A program made the position numbers and the translations under genes. Positions 1 to 8,309 of a stretch of 64,000 bases of DNA are shown piece by piece; position 1 is the stretch's first letter; each line of letters opens with the position of its first letter. The notes under the pieces were generated by a model that searched no databases, had not been told where the DNA came from, and was given only the letters and a program-made list of their open reading frames with translations. The stretch is taken from contig CAYNTJ010000002.1 of assembly GCA_964400515.1 (NCBI GenBank), forward strand, positions 62,001 to 126,000, given 5' to 3'. Origin of the DNA: JAAYHV01 sp964400515. Lineage in GTDB: Bacteria > Bacillota > Clostridia > Peptostreptococcales > Anaerovoracaceae.

Positions 1-87
1 GAATATAATTTGATAAAGATTAAAGAAAAAAGTTATGGGACCATAGGAGTAAGCATATTTAAACGCAATGATATTGCAATAGAATAG
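1..87 (+). CDS. rsmD: 16S rRNA (guanine966-N2)-methyltransferase RsmD, C-terminal end (partial)
   Basis: Frame 1 is open from the window edge to a TAG at 85-87 and encodes 28 residues ending a protein. The YGxTxxSI pattern followed by a basic residue resembles the last beta strand of RsmD. RsmD lies immediately upstream of coaD in many Firmicutes, which is what is seen here. Only the tail is visible, so the call rests on this short match plus synteny. Confidence 0.6.
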   Translation, partial: EYNLIKIKEKSYGTIGVSIFKRNDIAIE

Positions 88-127
88 AATTTTTGATAAA
101 ATTAGTTTTGTTAACGGAGGTTTAAAT

Positions 128-613
128 ATGAAGAGAGCATTATATGCGGGTTCCTTTGATCCTATAACCTGTGGTCATTTGGATATTATAAACAGAGCAT
201 CTAAGATGTATGATGAAGTAACTGTGGGCATTATTAACAATCCCGGCAAAAAGCCTTTATTTGATGTGGAAGAAAGAAAAGATATGGTAAAACTGGTTAC
301 CAAAGATTTAAATAATATTGTAGTGGATTCATTTTCCGGACTTTTAGCCAATTATGTCAATGATAACAGATTTGATATAGTTATAAGAGGTCTTAGGGCC
401 ACGACGGATTTTGAGTATGAATTGCAGATGGCACAGATGAATGCCAGACTATTTAATAAGTGTACTGAGACGGTTTTTTTAATGACCAATCCTAAATATT
501 CATTTATCAGCTCCAGCATGATCAAAGAAGTTGTAATGCTGGGGGGTAAGGTTGAAGGACTGGTTATTGATGAAATATATGAATTAACCAAGAAGAAATT
601 TATCGGGAGGTAA
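128..613 (+). CDS. coaD: phosphopantetheine adenylyltransferase
   Basis: Catalyses adenylyl transfer from ATP to 4'-phosphopantetheine to give dephospho-CoA, the penultimate step of coenzyme A synthesis in the cytosol. The 161-residue length is normal for CoaD. The N-terminal nucleotidyltransferase motif GSFDPxTxGH is at residues 8-17 and the C-terminal ISSSxxKE motif, which contacts the triphosphate, is near residue 127. The ATG follows ACGGAGG at good spacing. It sits two bases before a coiled-coil gene and downstream of rsmD, a common arrangement. Confidence 0.97.
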   Translation: MKRALYAGSFDPITCGHLDIINRASKMYDEVTVGIINNPGKKPLFDVEERKDMVKLVTKDLNNIVVDSFSGLLANYVNDNRFDIVIRGLRATTDFEYELQMAQMNARLFNKCTETVFLMTNPKYSFISSSMIKEVVMLGGKVEGLVIDEIYELTKKKFIGR

Positions 614-615
614 TT

Positions 616-1173
616 ATGAGTGATACAACAATAAAAGTAATGGATTTACTTGAGGAAATCGAGGATATACTTGAAAGTTCGGGAAAGTTTCTTCTTACTG
701 AAAAGCTTATAGTCGATGGAAAAGAAATATTTGATTTAATAGAGCAGATAAGAATAAATATGCCTAAAGATATACAGCAGGCTAAATGGGTAAAGGATGA
801 ACAACAAAGGATATTAAGCGAAGCCAAGGGCGAATACGATCGTATTATCATTGAAGCTAATAAACAAGCTGAATATCTTGTGGAATCCAGTGCGATTAAA
901 AAAGAAGCTGAGAAAAGAGCTGAAACCATTCTTAATGAAGCGGAAAATCATAATAGGTATATGAAGCTAAGGACATATGAATATGTGGATAAGCTCATAT
1001 ATGATATGCAAAACAGTATGGCAAAAATTACCGAAGACTATTTTACACCTATGTATGAATACTTGGAAAATACAATTCAAGAGGTTGACAGCAAATTTGA
1101 CAGTAATCGGGCTGAAATAAAAGCATTAGCCGCAAAAGTACAGGAGCTAAGCGGAGATAACGGAGACGAATAA
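616..1173 (+). CDS. coiled-coil protein of the coaD-tmcAL interval
   Basis: A 185-residue soluble protein dominated by a long charged helix rich in Glu, Lys and Ala from about residue 50 to 125, resembling the stalk (b/E subunit) type of coiled coil. No signal peptide, membrane segment or enzyme motif is seen. It lies between coaD and tmcAL, two bases after the first and directly abutting the second, so it is probably cotranscribed with both. Similar coiled-coil proteins occur at this position in other clostridia and are often labelled ATPase-like without evidence. Function is unknown; a division or membrane-scaffold role would be a guess. Confidence 0.7.
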   Translation: MSDTTIKVMDLLEEIEDILESSGKFLLTEKLIVDGKEIFDLIEQIRINMPKDIQQAKWVKDEQQRILSEAKGEYDRIIIEANKQAEYLVESSAIKKEAEKRAETILNEAENHNRYMKLRTYEYVDKLIYDMQNSMAKITEDYFTPMYEYLENTIQEVDSKFDSNRAEIKALAAKVQELSGDNGDE

Positions 1174-2337
1174 ATGTCGATTGTCGGTATAGTAGCTGAA
1201 TACAATCCCTTGCATAACGGTCACTTGTATCATATAAAAATGTCAAAAGAAATATCTGATGCCGAATTGGTGGTATGTGCAATGAGTGGCAATTTTGTGC
1301 AACGGGGAATGCCTGCGGTGATACCCAAGCATTTAAGGGCAAAGCACGCTGTTATGTGCGGTGCTGATTTGGTAGTGGAAATACCCACGGTATATTCAGT
1401 GGCAAGTTCTGACATATTTGCAAAAGCGGGAATAAATATATTGGAAGCATTGAACTGCAATTATATTTCCTTTGGAAGCGAAGAAGGTAATATTGACAGG
1501 TTAAAGGCCGTTTCCTCTAAACTTTCAGATGAAAGACTTGATAGTTACATCAAGTCTTTTTACAGTGAAGGAATTAGCTATCCTAAGGCCAGAGAAATAG
1601 CATATAACGAAATGTTTAATGAAAATTGTGATTTGCTGAATAAGCCCAATAACATATTGGCATTGGAATATTTAAAAAATATAAATAAGGCTAAGCCAAT
1701 AACAGTTAAAAGATTGGGTGCTTCATATAACGATGAACAAATAAAAGACCTTGAAGATTTTCAGTCGGCTACAGCCATAAGAAAAAGCCTATATGAAAAA
1801 TCTGATATTTCATCTTATGTACCAAGGAATACCTTAAATGATTTAATAGGGGAATCCACTGTGGATATTGATAAACTTTTTAGTTTATTAAAATACAGAA
1901 TAATAACAGGGGAAGCCGACGAATTCGAAAGCTGTCCATCCGGTGGTGAAGGTCTTGGGAATAAGCTAAAAAACGAAATAAACAAGGCAAATACATTGGA
2001 AGAGCTTATAGATATAATTAAATCAAAAAGATATACAAGAACAAGAATTACAAGACTTTTAATACAGGTATTACTTTTAATGAACAGAGAAATGATAAGC
2101 TATGACGACATGGGGTATATAAAGCCACTGGCTTTCAACAAAAGGGGCGCCAAGATATTAAACGGCAGTGATTTAATGGTCATATCTAATATTAATAAGG
2201 TGGAAATGCCGGCCGACAAATACAAATACAGCTTGGATAAAGAAATACTGGCCACTGATATATATAATATGATTTCCGGCAGAAATCTGTATAAAAATTC
2301 GGAAAAGGTTTTAAAACCACAATTTATTGAGCTTTAA
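1174..2337 (+). CDS. tmcAL: tRNA(Met) cytidine acetate ligase TmcAL (YlbM family)
   Basis: Uses acetate and ATP to acetylate the wobble cytidine 34 of elongator tRNA-Met, preventing misreading of isoleucine codons. The 387-residue protein begins with the family signature GIxAEYNPLHNGHxYH at residues 4-20, an adenylate-binding HxGH-type nucleotidyltransferase motif, and later has the SFGSE segment near residue 100. Length matches Bacillus YlbM. The start codon directly follows the previous stop. Enzyme use of acetate is notable beside acetate kinase, the next gene, although that gene has its own promoter. Confidence 0.92.
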   Translation: MSIVGIVAEYNPLHNGHLYHIKMSKEISDAELVVCAMSGNFVQRGMPAVIPKHLRAKHAVMCGADLVVEIPTVYSVASSDIFAKAGINILEALNCNYISFGSEEGNIDRLKAVSSKLSDERLDSYIKSFYSEGISYPKAREIAYNEMFNENCDLLNKPNNILALEYLKNINKAKPITVKRLGASYNDEQIKDLEDFQSATAIRKSLYEKSDISSYVPRNTLNDLIGESTVDIDKLFSLLKYRIITGEADEFESCPSGGEGLGNKLKNEINKANTLEELIDIIKSKRYTRTRITRLLIQVLLLMNREMISYDDMGYIKPLAFNKRGAKILNGSDLMVISNINKVEMPADKYKYSLDKEILATDIYNMISGRNLYKNSEKVLKPQFIEL

Positions 2338-2340
2338 ATC

Positions 2341-2368
2341 TTGAAAAAATATATGCAAGTGATATAAT
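2341..2368 (+). promoter_or_regulatory. sigma-A type promoter for ackA
   Basis: TTGAAA at 2341-2346 and TATAAT at 2363-2368 are separated by 16 bases, 33 bases before the ackA start. It begins three bases after the tmcAL stop, indicating that ackA can be transcribed independently. Confidence 0.65.
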
Positions 2369-2400
2369 AAAATTTAGATAATAAATTTATGGAGGGTCAA

Positions 2401-3600
2401 ATGAAAATATTAGTTATTAACTGTGGTAGTTCTTCACTTAAATATCAAGTGTTGGACATGGAATTCGAGAAGCTGCTTTGCAAAGGGCTTGTTGAAAGAA
2501 TCGGTATGGATGGTTCGATAATATCCCATACCAAAATCGGAGAAGAAAAGGTAAAGAAAGAAGTACCTATGAATTCCCATAAGGATGCTATAGCATGTGT
2601 ATTGGAGGCGATTATAGATCCTAAAAACGGAGTTGTAAAAAGTATGGACGAAATTAATGCTGTGGGTCACAGAGTAGTTCATGCGGGAGAAAAATATTCA
2701 AAATCCGTATTAATAGATGATGAAGTTATAAAAGCTTTGGAAGAATGTATAGAGCTTGCACCTCTTCACAACCCGCCAAATATTATGGGTATCAATGCTT
2801 GTAAAGAGCTTATGCCAAATACCCCTATGGTAGGAGTATTTGATACTGCATTCCATCAAACCATGCCTCCAGAATCATATATATATGCCATACCTTATGA
2901 AATGTATGAAAAATACGGTGTTAGAAGATATGGCTTCCACGGAACAAGTCACAGATATGTTGCAGAAAGAGCAGCTAAAATGCTTAATGTGGATTTGGAA
3001 GATTTAAAGCTAATAACATGCCACTTGGGTAACGGTGCATCTGTATCGGCAATAAAAAGAGGAAAATGCATAGATACATCCATGGGATTTACTCCTTTGG
3101 AAGGCCTTGTAATGGGTACAAGATCCGGCGATATAGATCCTGCTATAGTTACTTACATAAGAGAGAAGAAGAAGCTGCCTGAAGGCGCAACAAACGAAAT
3201 TTTAAATAAGGAATCCGGCGTTTTGGGTATATCCGGAGTTTCCAGCGATTTTAGAGATTTGGAAATAGCTGTTGCGGAGGGTAATCAAAGAGCAGAACTG
3301 GCACTTAAAGTATTTGCCCATAGAGTTAGATTCTATATCGGAGCCTACATAGCTGAGATGAACGGTGTGGATGCAATAATATTTACTGCTGGAGTAGGAG
3401 AAAACGATTTAGGCATGAGGGATTTGATTTGTAACGATCTTGGAAATCTGGGAATCAAGCTGGATGTTTTCAAAAACAAAATCAAAGGTAAGGAATCAAT
3501 CATTTCTAGGGATGATTCAAGGGTAAAGATTCTACTTATACCAACAAATGAAGAGCTAATGATTGCAAAAGATACATATGAAATAGTAAAAGATTTATAA
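2401..3600 (+). CDS. ackA: acetate kinase
   Basis: Reversible phosphotransfer between ATP/acetate and ADP/acetyl phosphate; in a fermenter it yields ATP by substrate-level phosphorylation. The 399-residue length is typical. Visible family signatures are the N-terminal NCGSSSLKY at residues 7-15, the FDTAFHQTMP segment near 147, the GFHGTSH motif near 177 and HLGNGAS near 206. The start at 2401 is chosen because GGAGGG precedes it by six bases; an in-frame ATG at 2389 overlaps that ribosome binding site. There is no pta beside it, unlike the usual pta-ackA pair, so phosphotransacetylase must be encoded elsewhere. Confidence 0.97.
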   Translation: MKILVINCGSSSLKYQVLDMEFEKLLCKGLVERIGMDGSIISHTKIGEEKVKKEVPMNSHKDAIACVLEAIIDPKNGVVKSMDEINAVGHRVVHAGEKYSKSVLIDDEVIKALEECIELAPLHNPPNIMGINACKELMPNTPMVGVFDTAFHQTMPPESYIYAIPYEMYEKYGVRRYGFHGTSHRYVAERAAKMLNVDLEDLKLITCHLGNGASVSAIKRGKCIDTSMGFTPLEGLVMGTRSGDIDPAIVTYIREKKKLPEGATNEILNKESGVLGISGVSSDFRDLEIAVAEGNQRAELALKVFAHRVRFYIGAYIAEMNGVDAIIFTAGVGENDLGMRDLICNDLGNLGIKLDVFKNKIKGKESIISRDDSRVKILLIPTNEELMIAKDTYEIVKDL

Positions 3601-3605
3601 AACTA

Positions 3606-3634
3606 TTGACATTATTCAACAATTAGTTTATACT
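3606..3634 (+). promoter_or_regulatory. promoter of rpmF
   Basis: A perfect TTGACA at 3606-3611, 17 bases, then TATACT at 3629-3634, six bases after the ackA stop and about 50 bases before rpmF. This is one of the strongest sigma-A matches in the window, as expected for a ribosomal protein gene. Confidence 0.8.
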
Positions 3635-3682
3635 ACAATGGTTGAAATCAAAGATATTATTTATTATAAGGAGGTGTAGACG

Positions 3683-3859
3683 ATGGCAGTACCTAAGAGG
3701 AGAACATCTAAAGCGAAAAGAAACAGCAGACAATCAGCTAACATGAAAATGAAAGCTCCTGGACTATCTATTTGTCCTCAGTGTCATGAGCCAAAACTTC
3801 CACATAGAGTTTGTCCTAACTGCGGATATTATGACGGTAAAGACGTAGTAGGCGAATAA
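3683..3859 (+). CDS. rpmF: 50S ribosomal protein L32
   Basis: A 58-residue protein starting MAVPKRRTSK, the invariant L32 N-terminus, and carrying two CxxC pairs (residues 31-34 and 44-47) that form the zinc ribbon of the C+ form. It belongs to the large ribosomal subunit near the peptidyl transferase exit side. AGGAGG lies seven bases before the ATG. The usual partner yceD (DUF177) upstream and plsX downstream are both absent; it has its own promoter and terminator, so it forms a single-gene transcript. Confidence 0.97.
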   Translation: MAVPKRRTSKAKRNSRQSANMKMKAPGLSICPQCHEPKLPHRVCPNCGYYDGKDVVGE

Positions 3860-3880
3860 AATTGTAAAGTTTAGAGTCAA

Positions 3881-3907
3881 AAGACGCCAAAAGGCGTCTT
3901 TTTTTAT
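3881..3907 (+). terminator. Rho-independent terminator of rpmF
   Basis: AAGACGCC, AAAA loop, GGCGTCTT followed by a run of T. A perfect 8-bp stem about 20 bases after the rpmF stop. Confidence 0.9.
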
Positions 3908-3919
3908 ATCCTTAAATGG

Positions 3920-3948
3920 TTGATATACTAAGTTTTTAGTGGTAAAAT
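3920..3948 (+). promoter_or_regulatory. putative promoter of asd
   Basis: TTGATA at 3920-3925, 17 bases, TAAAAT at 3943-3948. A second TATAAT begins at 3948 but is too far from the -35 element. It lies just after the rpmF terminator and about 30 bases before asd. Confidence 0.55.
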
Positions 3949-3980
3949 ATAATGTGATTATTTAATAAAGGGGTATGTAT

Positions 3981-5063
3981 ATGAACGATAAAAAATTAAG
4001 AGTGGGTATATTGGGGGCAACCGGTATGGTTGGTCAAAGATTTATCACTTTACTAAACAACCATCCTTGGTTTGAAGTAAAAGTGGTGGCTGCAAGTCAA
4101 AGCAGTAAGGGTAAAATATACGAAGATGCGGTTAACGACAGATGGAAGATGCCGGGTCCGATACCGGAAAATGTAAAAGGTCTTGTGGTTTACGATATAA
4201 ATGACATTGATTTGATAAGCAATGAGGTGGATTTTGTTTTCAGTGCCGTAAATATGACTAAGAGCGAAATCAAAGCTATCGAAGACGCCTATGCCATGTC
4301 GGAGATTCCTGTGGTATCCAATAACAGTGCCCATAGGTGGACTGAAGATGTGCCTATGGTTATACCTGAAATCAATGATTCCCATTTTGATGTAATAGAA
4401 AGCCAGAAAAAGAGATTAGGAACTACCAAGGGGTTTGTTGCAGTCAAGCCCAACTGTTCCATACAAAGCTATGTACCTTGTCTTGCCGCATGGCAGGAGT
4501 TTAAACCAAAAGAAGTTTTGGTTACCACTTATCAAGCCATAAGCGGGGCGGGTAAGACTTTTTCCGAATGGCCGGAAATGAAGGAAAATGTTATTCCTTA
4601 TATAAAAGGTGAAGAGGAAAAAAGCGAAAATGAACCACTAAAAATATTTGGTTATATAAGGGATGGCAAAATAATAAATAATGAAGATTTAATAGTTACC
4701 AGTCAATGCTTAAGGGTTCCCGTATTAGATGGACATACCTGTGCGGCCTTTGTTAATTTTGAAAAGAAGGTAACGGTTGATGAACTAATCGCAAAGCTAG
4801 ACGAATATAAGGGCTATCCACAAAAAGAAGGATTACCTACGGCTCCGAGAAGATTTATAAAATATGTACATGATAATAACAGGCCCCAGGTAAATATAGA
4901 TGTGGACTTTGAAAAGGGCATGGGCATCACCATAGGCAGACTAAGGGAAGATAAAATATTTGATTACAAATTTGTGGGACTTTCCCACAATACTGTAAGG
5001 GGCGCTGCCGGTGGAGCTTTGCTGTGTGCCGAAGCGCTGTACAAAAAAGGATATATATATTAA
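3981..5063 (+). CDS. asd: aspartate-semialdehyde dehydrogenase (archaeal/fungal-type subfamily)
   Basis: NADPH-dependent reduction of aspartyl phosphate to aspartate semialdehyde, the branch point for lysine, threonine, methionine and diaminopimelate. The Rossmann motif GATGMVGQRF is at residues 12-21 and the catalytic cysteine lies in KPNCS near residue 155. The long insertions and the NNSAHRW segment fit the subfamily first described in archaea and fungi rather than the classical bacterial Asd. The start at 3981 is preferred over the in-frame ATG at 3975 because AAAGGGG ends at 3973, giving seven bases of spacing. It has its own promoter and is followed by uppP at 12 bases. Confidence 0.92.
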   Translation: MNDKKLRVGILGATGMVGQRFITLLNNHPWFEVKVVAASQSSKGKIYEDAVNDRWKMPGPIPENVKGLVVYDINDIDLISNEVDFVFSAVNMTKSEIKAIEDAYAMSEIPVVSNNSAHRWTEDVPMVIPEINDSHFDVIESQKKRLGTTKGFVAVKPNCSIQSYVPCLAAWQEFKPKEVLVTTYQAISGAGKTFSEWPEMKENVIPYIKGEEEKSENEPLKIFGYIRDGKIINNEDLIVTSQCLRVPVLDGHTCAAFVNFEKKVTVDELIAKLDEYKGYPQKEGLPTAPRRFIKYVHDNNRPQVNIDVDFEKGMGITIGRLREDKIFDYKFVGLSHNTVRGAAGGALLCAEALYKKGYIY

Positions 5064-5075
5064 GGAGATAATAAA

Positions 5076-5909
5076 TTGACATATTTAGAAGCGATAATAC
5101 TTGGCCTTGTCCAAGGACTTACAGAATTTTTACCGGTTAGCAGCTCAGGCCATCTAACAATATTACAGCATTTTTTCGATATAAACGGCGAAAAAGTAGT
5201 TCTCTTTACGATACTTTTACATGTGGGTACCTTGATATCGGTTACCTTCATGTATTTTAAAGATTTAAAGGAATTGGTTATAGAACTGTTTATTACCATA
5301 AAAGACATATTTACCGGAAAAGGTTTAAAGCTTAATGAAAGACCCATAAGAAAGCTTGGCGTTATGATAATAGTAACAACCTTAGTGACAGGTATAATCG
5401 GAATAGCTTTTGAGGACCTGTTTGTATCATTTTATAAATCCCTAGTACCTGTTAGCATAGGATTGATCTTAACCGGCATACTTTTATGGGTGTCCGAGAG
5501 CATAAAACCGGGGAAAAGGGATATTAACAATTTGAATTTCAGGAATGCAATATATATAGGTGTTATGCAGGGAATTGCGATATGCCCCGGAATATCCAGA
5601 TCCGGTGCAACTCTGGTGGGAGGATTAACCACCAAGCTTGATAGAGCCTTTGCTGTTAAATACGCCTTCTTGATTTCCTTTCCTGCCATATTAGGCTCAG
5701 CGGTGATGGAAATGGATGAACTATTTAATTCCTCCATAGAGCCTTCGTCATTTGGACCAATATTAATAGGCATGCTGATTGCGGCAATATCTGGTATATT
5801 TGCAATTAAAGCTATGATAGCAGTTGTTTCAAAATACAGTTTAAAGTACTTTTCTGTTTATGTGTGGATTATAGGCCTATCATTATTAGTATATAATTTT
5901 GTAAAGTAG
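5076..5909 (+). CDS. uppP: undecaprenyl-diphosphatase UppP (BacA)
   Basis: Integral membrane phosphatase that recycles undecaprenyl pyrophosphate to the monophosphate for peptidoglycan and other wall polymers; overexpression in other species gives bacitracin resistance. The 277-residue length is normal. The two conserved catalytic segments are present: GLTEFLPVSSSGH at residues 14-26 and PGxSRSGATL near 171-180. At least seven hydrophobic segments are visible. It uses a TTG start, supported by AAGGAGA seven bases upstream. The gene is 12 bases after asd and 9 bases before ftsK, so it is likely part of that transcript. Confidence 0.95.
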   Translation: MTYLEAIILGLVQGLTEFLPVSSSGHLTILQHFFDINGEKVVLFTILLHVGTLISVTFMYFKDLKELVIELFITIKDIFTGKGLKLNERPIRKLGVMIIVTTLVTGIIGIAFEDLFVSFYKSLVPVSIGLILTGILLWVSESIKPGKRDINNLNFRNAIYIGVMQGIAICPGISRSGATLVGGLTTKLDRAFAVKYAFLISFPAILGSAVMEMDELFNSSIEPSSFGPILIGMLIAAISGIFAIKAMIAVVSKYSLKYFSVYVWIIGLSLLVYNFVK

Positions 5910-5918
5910 GAGTATAAA

Positions 5919-8309
5919 ATGGTTGAAAATAAACGAAAACCGGGAAGACCTAAGGGTAGCAAAAACAAGACTCCGGCTAATAAAGAGCTGGATAAAAAAG
6001 AAGAAATCAAAATAATGCAAGAGGAAAGAAGCCATAATAAAAAGGTTAATGATGAAATTTGGGCAGTAACCATATTTGCTGTGGGGATTTTTTTGGTATT
6101 TGCAACCCAGCTTAATACAACAGGTGAATTAGGTAATGCCATTAACAATGTTTTAAGTGGAATTTTCGGTGGTCTTTCCATAATTCTTCCATACTATATT
6201 ATGATCTTCGCATTGATGCTTTTCTTTCAAAAGACAAACCATGTGAATTTAAGGACTGTATTTTTTGCCCTGCTGATTTTTATAATGATATGTATAATTA
6301 ATTCTCAAAGATATATTGACCCTAGTAATCTTGGTTTTGGTTTTGAGGATATAGCAAGCTTTTACAAGAATGGCATTCCCCATGAAAATGCCGGAGTAAT
6401 CGGTATGTTCTTTGGAACCATATTGGTAAAAACAGTGGGAGCACCGGGATTATACATCTTCTCCCTTACAGTAATCTTTATTTCCATATTATTGGTGATA
6501 AATACCCCGATATCAAAGCAAATAGAGATAATAAAAAATAAGAGGGAAGAGAAAAAGATTATCAAAGAGGCTGCTGCCAAGGAAGAAGCTAATAAAGTAA
6601 GCGGTAATACCCAGGAAGTCCCTATTATTAAAAGAAACGGTAACACGGAAAATATAATAAAATATATGTCGGATGATGATATGTTTGACAGAAGCAAAGC
6701 CTCCGGCAATGTGGGCTTGGAGGAAAAACCGGAGATAAAGGATGGTTTTGGCATCGATGAGGAAAACAAGGCACCGATTAAAAGAAGCAGAAAAAAAAGT
6801 AACGAAGAAATACCTCCGGAAGATATAACAATCGAAAAAAATGATAATGATCAAGATTACATTCTACCGAGCGTTAATTTGCTTAAAGAAAACGATGGTA
6901 ATAATAAAGGATTATCGGATTATGACCTGATGAGTAAGGCCAAGCAATTGGAAAAAACCTTAAAGAGCTTTAATGTGGAAGCTAAGGTAGTACAGGTAAT
7001 TCAGGGCTCTTCCGTAACAAGATATGAAATACAGCCAAATGTTGGAGTTAAGGTAAACAGCATAGTAAGATTGGCGGATGATATAGCTTTAAATCTAAAA
7101 GCAAAGAGCATAAGAATAGAAGCACCCATACCGGGTAAAGCTGCCGTGGGAATAGAAGTGGAAAATGAAAAGACAACACCTGTAAAGGTGAGAGACTTAA
7201 TTGAATCCAAGGAGTTTAAAAATTCAAAGTCCAAGGTAACCTTTGTGGTGGGTAAAGACATATCCGGAAAAAATATAGTGGCTGATTTAAAGGAAATGCC
7301 ACATCTTTTAATAGCAGGGGCTACAGGTTCGGGTAAGAGTGTATGTATTAACTCGGTTATAACAAGCTTCCTATATAAAGCCAAGCCCGGGGAAGTTAAA
7401 ATGATCTTAATTGATCCTAAAGTAGTGGAATTAGGCGTATATAACGGCATACCGCATCTTTTAATACCTGTGGTAACAGATCCTAAGAAAGCTGCCGCTG
7501 CCTTAAACTGGGCAGTTAATGAGATGAATGACAGGTACAATAAATTTGCCGAGGCGGGAGTCAGAGATTTAGAATCCTTTAATGAGCTTGCAATGTTTAA
7601 TAATGAAGAAGAGAGCATACTGCCCCAAATTGTCATAGTAATAGATGAACTGGCAGACTTAATGATGGCAGCGCCGTCCCAAGTTGAAGAAGCCATATGC
7701 AGATTGGCACAAAAGGCCAGGGCAGCGGGTATGCACCTTATTGTTGCGACCCAGCGACCTTCGGTTGATGTGGTAACGGGATTAATAAAAGCAAATATAC
7801 CATCTAGAATTGCTTTTAGTGTTTCGTCACAGTTTGATTCAAGGACAATAATTGACATGAATGGAGCGGAAAAGCTTTTAGGTAAGGGCGACATGCTGTT
7901 TTCACCTGTGGGTATGAATAAACCTTTAAGGACACAAGGACCAATGATTACCGATGAGGAGGTCATGGATGTAATATCCTTTGTTAAGAAACAAGGGGAT
8001 CCGGAATACTCGGAAAAAATAATTACTTCCTTGGAAAACAACGGCAAAGACAGAAATGATGAAGAAGCGGATGAACTTACAGAAGAAGCTATAGAATGTA
8101 TTTTTAAATCCAAGCAGGCTTCAGTTTCGATGCTGCAAAGGAGATTTAGAATAGGCTATAACAGGGCAGCAAGAATAATTGATGAAATAGAAGCAAGGGG
8201 TATAATCGGGCCATCGGATGGCAGCAGACCTAGGCAGATATTAGTTAGCGAAGAGGAATACTATAAAGCTTTCGACTTAACGGAAGTTTTAGAGGAGGAG
8301 AATGAATAA
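5919..8309 (+). CDS. DNA translocase FtsK/SpoIIIE
   Basis: Membrane-anchored, ATP-driven double-strand DNA pump that clears chromosome DNA from the closing septum, and in spore formers moves the chromosome into the forespore. The 796-residue protein has a basic N-terminus, four membrane segments between residues about 50 and 200, a charged linker to about 320, then the alpha and beta motor domains. Walker A GATGSGKS is near residue 467, Walker B (VIVIDELADLM) near 570, and the C-terminal gamma winged helix (RxGYNRAARIIDEIE) recognises orienting sequences. Whether it acts as FtsK, SpoIIIE or both cannot be told. Its stop overlaps rimO by eight bases. Confidence 0.95.
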   Translation: MVENKRKPGRPKGSKNKTPANKELDKKEEIKIMQEERSHNKKVNDEIWAVTIFAVGIFLVFATQLNTTGELGNAINNVLSGIFGGLSIILPYYIMIFALMLFFQKTNHVNLRTVFFALLIFIMICIINSQRYIDPSNLGFGFEDIASFYKNGIPHENAGVIGMFFGTILVKTVGAPGLYIFSLTVIFISILLVINTPISKQIEIIKNKREEKKIIKEAAAKEEANKVSGNTQEVPIIKRNGNTENIIKYMSDDDMFDRSKASGNVGLEEKPEIKDGFGIDEENKAPIKRSRKKSNEEIPPEDITIEKNDNDQDYILPSVNLLKENDGNNKGLSDYDLMSKAKQLEKTLKSFNVEAKVVQVIQGSSVTRYEIQPNVGVKVNSIVRLADDIALNLKAKSIRIEAPIPGKAAVGIEVENEKTTPVKVRDLIESKEFKNSKSKVTFVVGKDISGKNIVADLKEMPHLLIAGATGSGKSVCINSVITSFLYKAKPGEVKMILIDPKVVELGVYNGIPHLLIPVVTDPKKAAAALNWAVNEMNDRYNKFAEAGVRDLESFNELAMFNNEEESILPQIVIVIDELADLMMAAPSQVEEAICRLAQKARAAGMHLIVATQRPSVDVVTGLIKANIPSRIAFSVSSQFDSRTIIDMNGAEKLLGKGDMLFSPVGMNKPLRTQGPMITDEEVMDVISFVKKQGDPEYSEKIITSLENNGKDRNDEEADELTEEAIECIFKSKQASVSMLQRRFRIGYNRAARIIDEIEARGIIGPSDGSRPRQILVSEEEYYKAFDLTEVLEEENE

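Noticed and set aside
7001..8113. A 370-codon open frame on the minus strand
   Set aside because: It is fully antisense to ftsK/spoIIIE and has no family features; a codon-usage shadow.
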